Positions 6,079 through 7,861 of a stretch of DNA of 7,861 bases are shown piece by piece; within the stretch, counting starts at the first letter, position 1; every line of letters starts with the position of its first letter. The stretch comes from an uncultured Gemmatimonadota bacterium. Its GTDB lineage: Bacteria > Gemmatimonadota > Gemmatimonadetes > Gemmatimonadales > Gemmatimonadaceae. The position numbers were made by a program, and so were the translations under genes. The notes beneath the pieces are model-generated. The model worked only from the letters and a program-made list of their open reading frames with translations, had not been told where the DNA came from and did not search any database. The stretch spans positions 1 to 7,861 of the forward strand of contig CAMLIT010000160.1 of assembly GCA_946480295.1 (NCBI GenBank). The letters run 5' to 3'.

Positions 6079-6091
6079 GCGACAGCGCAAT
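6076..6091. repeat. Short inverted repeat over the predicted lepA transcription start
   Basis: ATTGCG and CGCAAT form a perfect 6-base inverted repeat around ACAG, overlapping the candidate -10 box and the predicted start site. The position suits a repressor operator, but the arms are short and chance is possible. Confidence 0.35.
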
Positions 6092-6117
6092 CGCTTTCCC
6101 CTCAGTAGAGACCGCTT

Positions 6118-7861
6118 TTGAAGCTCGATCACATCCGCAATTTCTGCATCGTCGCCCACATCGATCACGGCAAGTCCACCCTCGCGGACCGCCTCATCGA
6201 GACCACCGGCACGCTGCAGAAGCGCGAAATGAAGGACCAGGTGCTCGACACGCTCGACCTCGAGCGCGAGCGCGGCATCACGATCAAGCTCAACGCCGTG
6301 CGCATGTCGTACCATGCCCGCGACGGCGAGGAGTACGAGTTCAACCTCATCGACACGCCGGGGCACGTGGACTTCACCTACGAGGTCTCGCGCTCGCTCG
6401 CCGCGTGCGAGGGGGCGATCCTCGTCGTGGACGCGTCGCAGGGGATCCAGGCGCAGACGCTGTCGAACCTCTTCCTGGCGCTCGACGCGGGGCTGGAGAT
6501 CATCCCCGTCCTCAACAAGATCGACCTGCCGGGGGCGGAGCCGGAGCGGCGCAAGCAGGAGGTGCACGACCTCATCGGCGCGGACCCGGACGACATCCTC
6601 CTGGTGAGCGCGAAGGAAGGCGTGGGCATCCCCGAGCTGCTGGAGGCCATCGTCAGGCGCGTGCCGCCGCCGAAGGGTGATCCGGAGGCGCCGCTGCGCG
6701 CGCTCATCTTCGACTCGTACTACGACCGGTATCGCGGCGCGATCCCGAGCATCCGCGTCGTCGACGGCGTCGTGAAGCCGGGGACGAAGATCACATTCGC
6801 CGCCGGGTCGGGGCAGCCGTACGAGGTGGCGGAGGTCGGCTACAACCAGCTCCGGCAGGTGCAGACGAACGCCCTCGGGCCGGGAGAGGTGGGCTACGTC
6901 GTCGCCAACGTGCGCTCGGTGAAGGAGACGCGCGCCGGGGATACGGTGATGGACCTCGACAATCCCGCCGTGCAACCGCTGCCGGGCTACAAGGACGTGC
7001 ACTCGATGGTGTTCGCGGGACTCTATCCCACGGACACGCAGCAGTACGAGACGCTGCGCGATGCGCTGGAGAAGCTGCAGCTCAACGACGCCTCCCTGCA
7101 CTACGAGCCCGAGACCTCCACCGCGCTCGGCTTCGGCTTCCGCTGCGGCTTCCTCGGGCTGCTGCACATGGACATCGTGCAGGAGCGGCTCGAGCGCGAG
7201 TTCGACCTCGACCTGGTGACCACCGTCCCGACGGTGGAGTACCACGTCTACCGGACCGACGGCACGATGGAGCTGCTGGAGAGCCCGTCGAAGATGCCCG
7301 ACAGCGCGGTGATCGACCGGATCGAGGAGCCGTTCGTCAAGGCGCGCATCATGGCGCCGGCCGAGTACATCGGGCCGATCATGACGCTCGGCACGGAGCG
7401 GCGCGGCGTCTACAAGAACATGACGTACCTCGACACCTCGCGCGTCGAGTTCGACTGGGAGTTCCCGCTCGCCGAGATCATCCTCGACTTCTTCGACAAG
7501 CTGAAGACGATCAGCCGCGGCTACGCGAGCCTCGATTACGAGATGCTGTCGTACCGGGCGAGCGATCTCGTGAAGCTCGACATGCTGATCAACGGCGACC
7601 CGATCGACGCGTTCTCGGTGATCATCCACCGCGACAAGGCGTACGAGTGGGGACGCAAGATCGCGGACAAGCTGAAGGAGCTGATCCCGCGGCAGCTCTT
7701 CGAGGTGGCGATCCAGGCGGCGATCGGCAACAAGGTCATCGCACGCACGACGGTGAAGCCGTTGCGCAAGGACGTGCTGGCGAAGTGCTACGGCGGCGAC
7801 ATCACCCGCAAGCGCAAGCTCCTCGAGAAGCAGAAGGAGGGCAAGAAGCGCATGAAGCAGG
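6118..7861 (+). CDS. lepA: Elongation factor 4 (LepA) GTPase, 3' end beyond window
   Basis: LepA is a ribosome-associated translational GTPase related to EF-G, reported to act on stalled or mis-translocated ribosomes and in initiation or 30S biogenesis. About 581 codons are present, against 599 residues in E. coli, and the visible end [11 protein letters not shown] corresponds to about 20 residues before the usual C-terminus. GTPase motifs: G1 AHIDHGKST (13-21), G2 region ERERGITIK (49-57), G3 DTPGH (79-83) with the catalytic His83, G4 NKID (133-136) and G5 SAK (164-166). The downstream LepA-specific [16 protein letters not shown] and the C-terminal [14 protein letters not shown] and [12 protein letters not shown] segments are intact. 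An in-frame TAG at 6106-6108 leaves TTG at 6118 as the only start candidate that keeps the [21 protein letters not shown]-terminus. Only a weak AGAG (6107-6110) precedes it. No frameshift is seen. Confidence 0.97.
   Translation, partial: MKLDHIRNFCIVAHIDHGKSTLADRLIETTGTLQKREMKDQVLDTLDLERERGITIKLNAVRMSYHARDGEEYEFNLIDTPGHVDFTYEVSRSLAACEGAILVVDASQGIQAQTLSNLFLALDAGLEIIPVLNKIDLPGAEPERRKQEVHDLIGADPDDILLVSAKEGVGIPELLEAIVRRVPPPKGDPEAPLRALIFDSYYDRYRGAIPSIRVVDGVVKPGTKITFAAGSGQPYEVAEVGYNQLRQVQTNALGPGEVGYVVANVRSVKETRAGDTVMDLDNPAVQPLPGYKDVHSMVFAGLYPTDTQQYETLRDALEKLQLNDASLHYEPETSTALGFGFRCGFLGLLHMDIVQERLEREFDLDLVTTVPTVEYHVYRTDGTMELLESPSKMPDSAVIDRIEEPFVKARIMAPAEYIGPIMTLGTERRGVYKNMTYLDTSRVEFDWEFPLAEIILDFFDKLKTISRGYASLDYEMLSYRASDLVKLDMLINGDPIDAFSVIIHRDKAYEWGRKIADKLKELIPRQLFEVAIQAAIGNKVIARTTVKPLRKDVLAKCYGGDITRKRKLLEKQKEGKKRMKQ

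Noticed and set aside
5713..7629. 638-codon minus-strand open frame opposite lepA and the lipoprotein tail
   Set aside because: It is antisense to lepA, whose GTPase motifs are all intact on the plus strand. The translation is low-complexity Arg/Val/Glu/His.

Overview
The window is very GC-rich (roughly 70% by eye) bacterial DNA with GTG and TTG starts and tightly packed genes. The DUF58 protein plus BatA-type protein pair, the DUF4384-like lipoprotein and the protein sequence style fit Gemmatimonadota or a similar high-GC environmental phylum. That placement is inference; no rRNA or other phylogenetic marker was compared.

Layout. Positions 1-4028 hold a minus-strand operon, read right to left: a DUF58 protein (4028-3087), a BatA-like von Willebrand A membrane protein (3079-1256) and the N-terminal third of the transcription-repair coupling factor Mfd (1256 to beyond position 1). 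The gaps are 7 bases and a 1-base TAGTG stop/start overlap, so the three are probably co-transcribed and translationally coupled. No MoxR ATPase, the usual partner of DUF58/BatA proteins, is visible. Positions 4029-4445 are a divergent intergenic region carrying two heptamer tandem arrays, a degenerate ACGGATG repeat and a perfect palindrome. Positions 4446-5981 (plus strand) encode a lipoprotein with a DUF4384-like domain, an aromatic/glycine-rich middle and a long proline-rich tail. A strong intrinsic terminator (6017-6051) follows, then a candidate promoter and lepA (elongation factor 4), which starts at a TTG (6118) and runs off the right edge about 20 residues before its expected end.

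The most notable signal is the heptamer GGGAGGC. It occurs as four tandem copies inside the mfd reading frame (66-93) and as five copies in the intergenic region (4045-4079), beside three copies of a second heptamer, GGGACGA. Neither heptamer creates a stop codon in any of the six frames, so such arrays can sit inside genes. One unit is 7 bases, so gain or loss of a copy would shift the mfd frame. No complete new multi-gene system is evident; the other genes belong to recognisable families.
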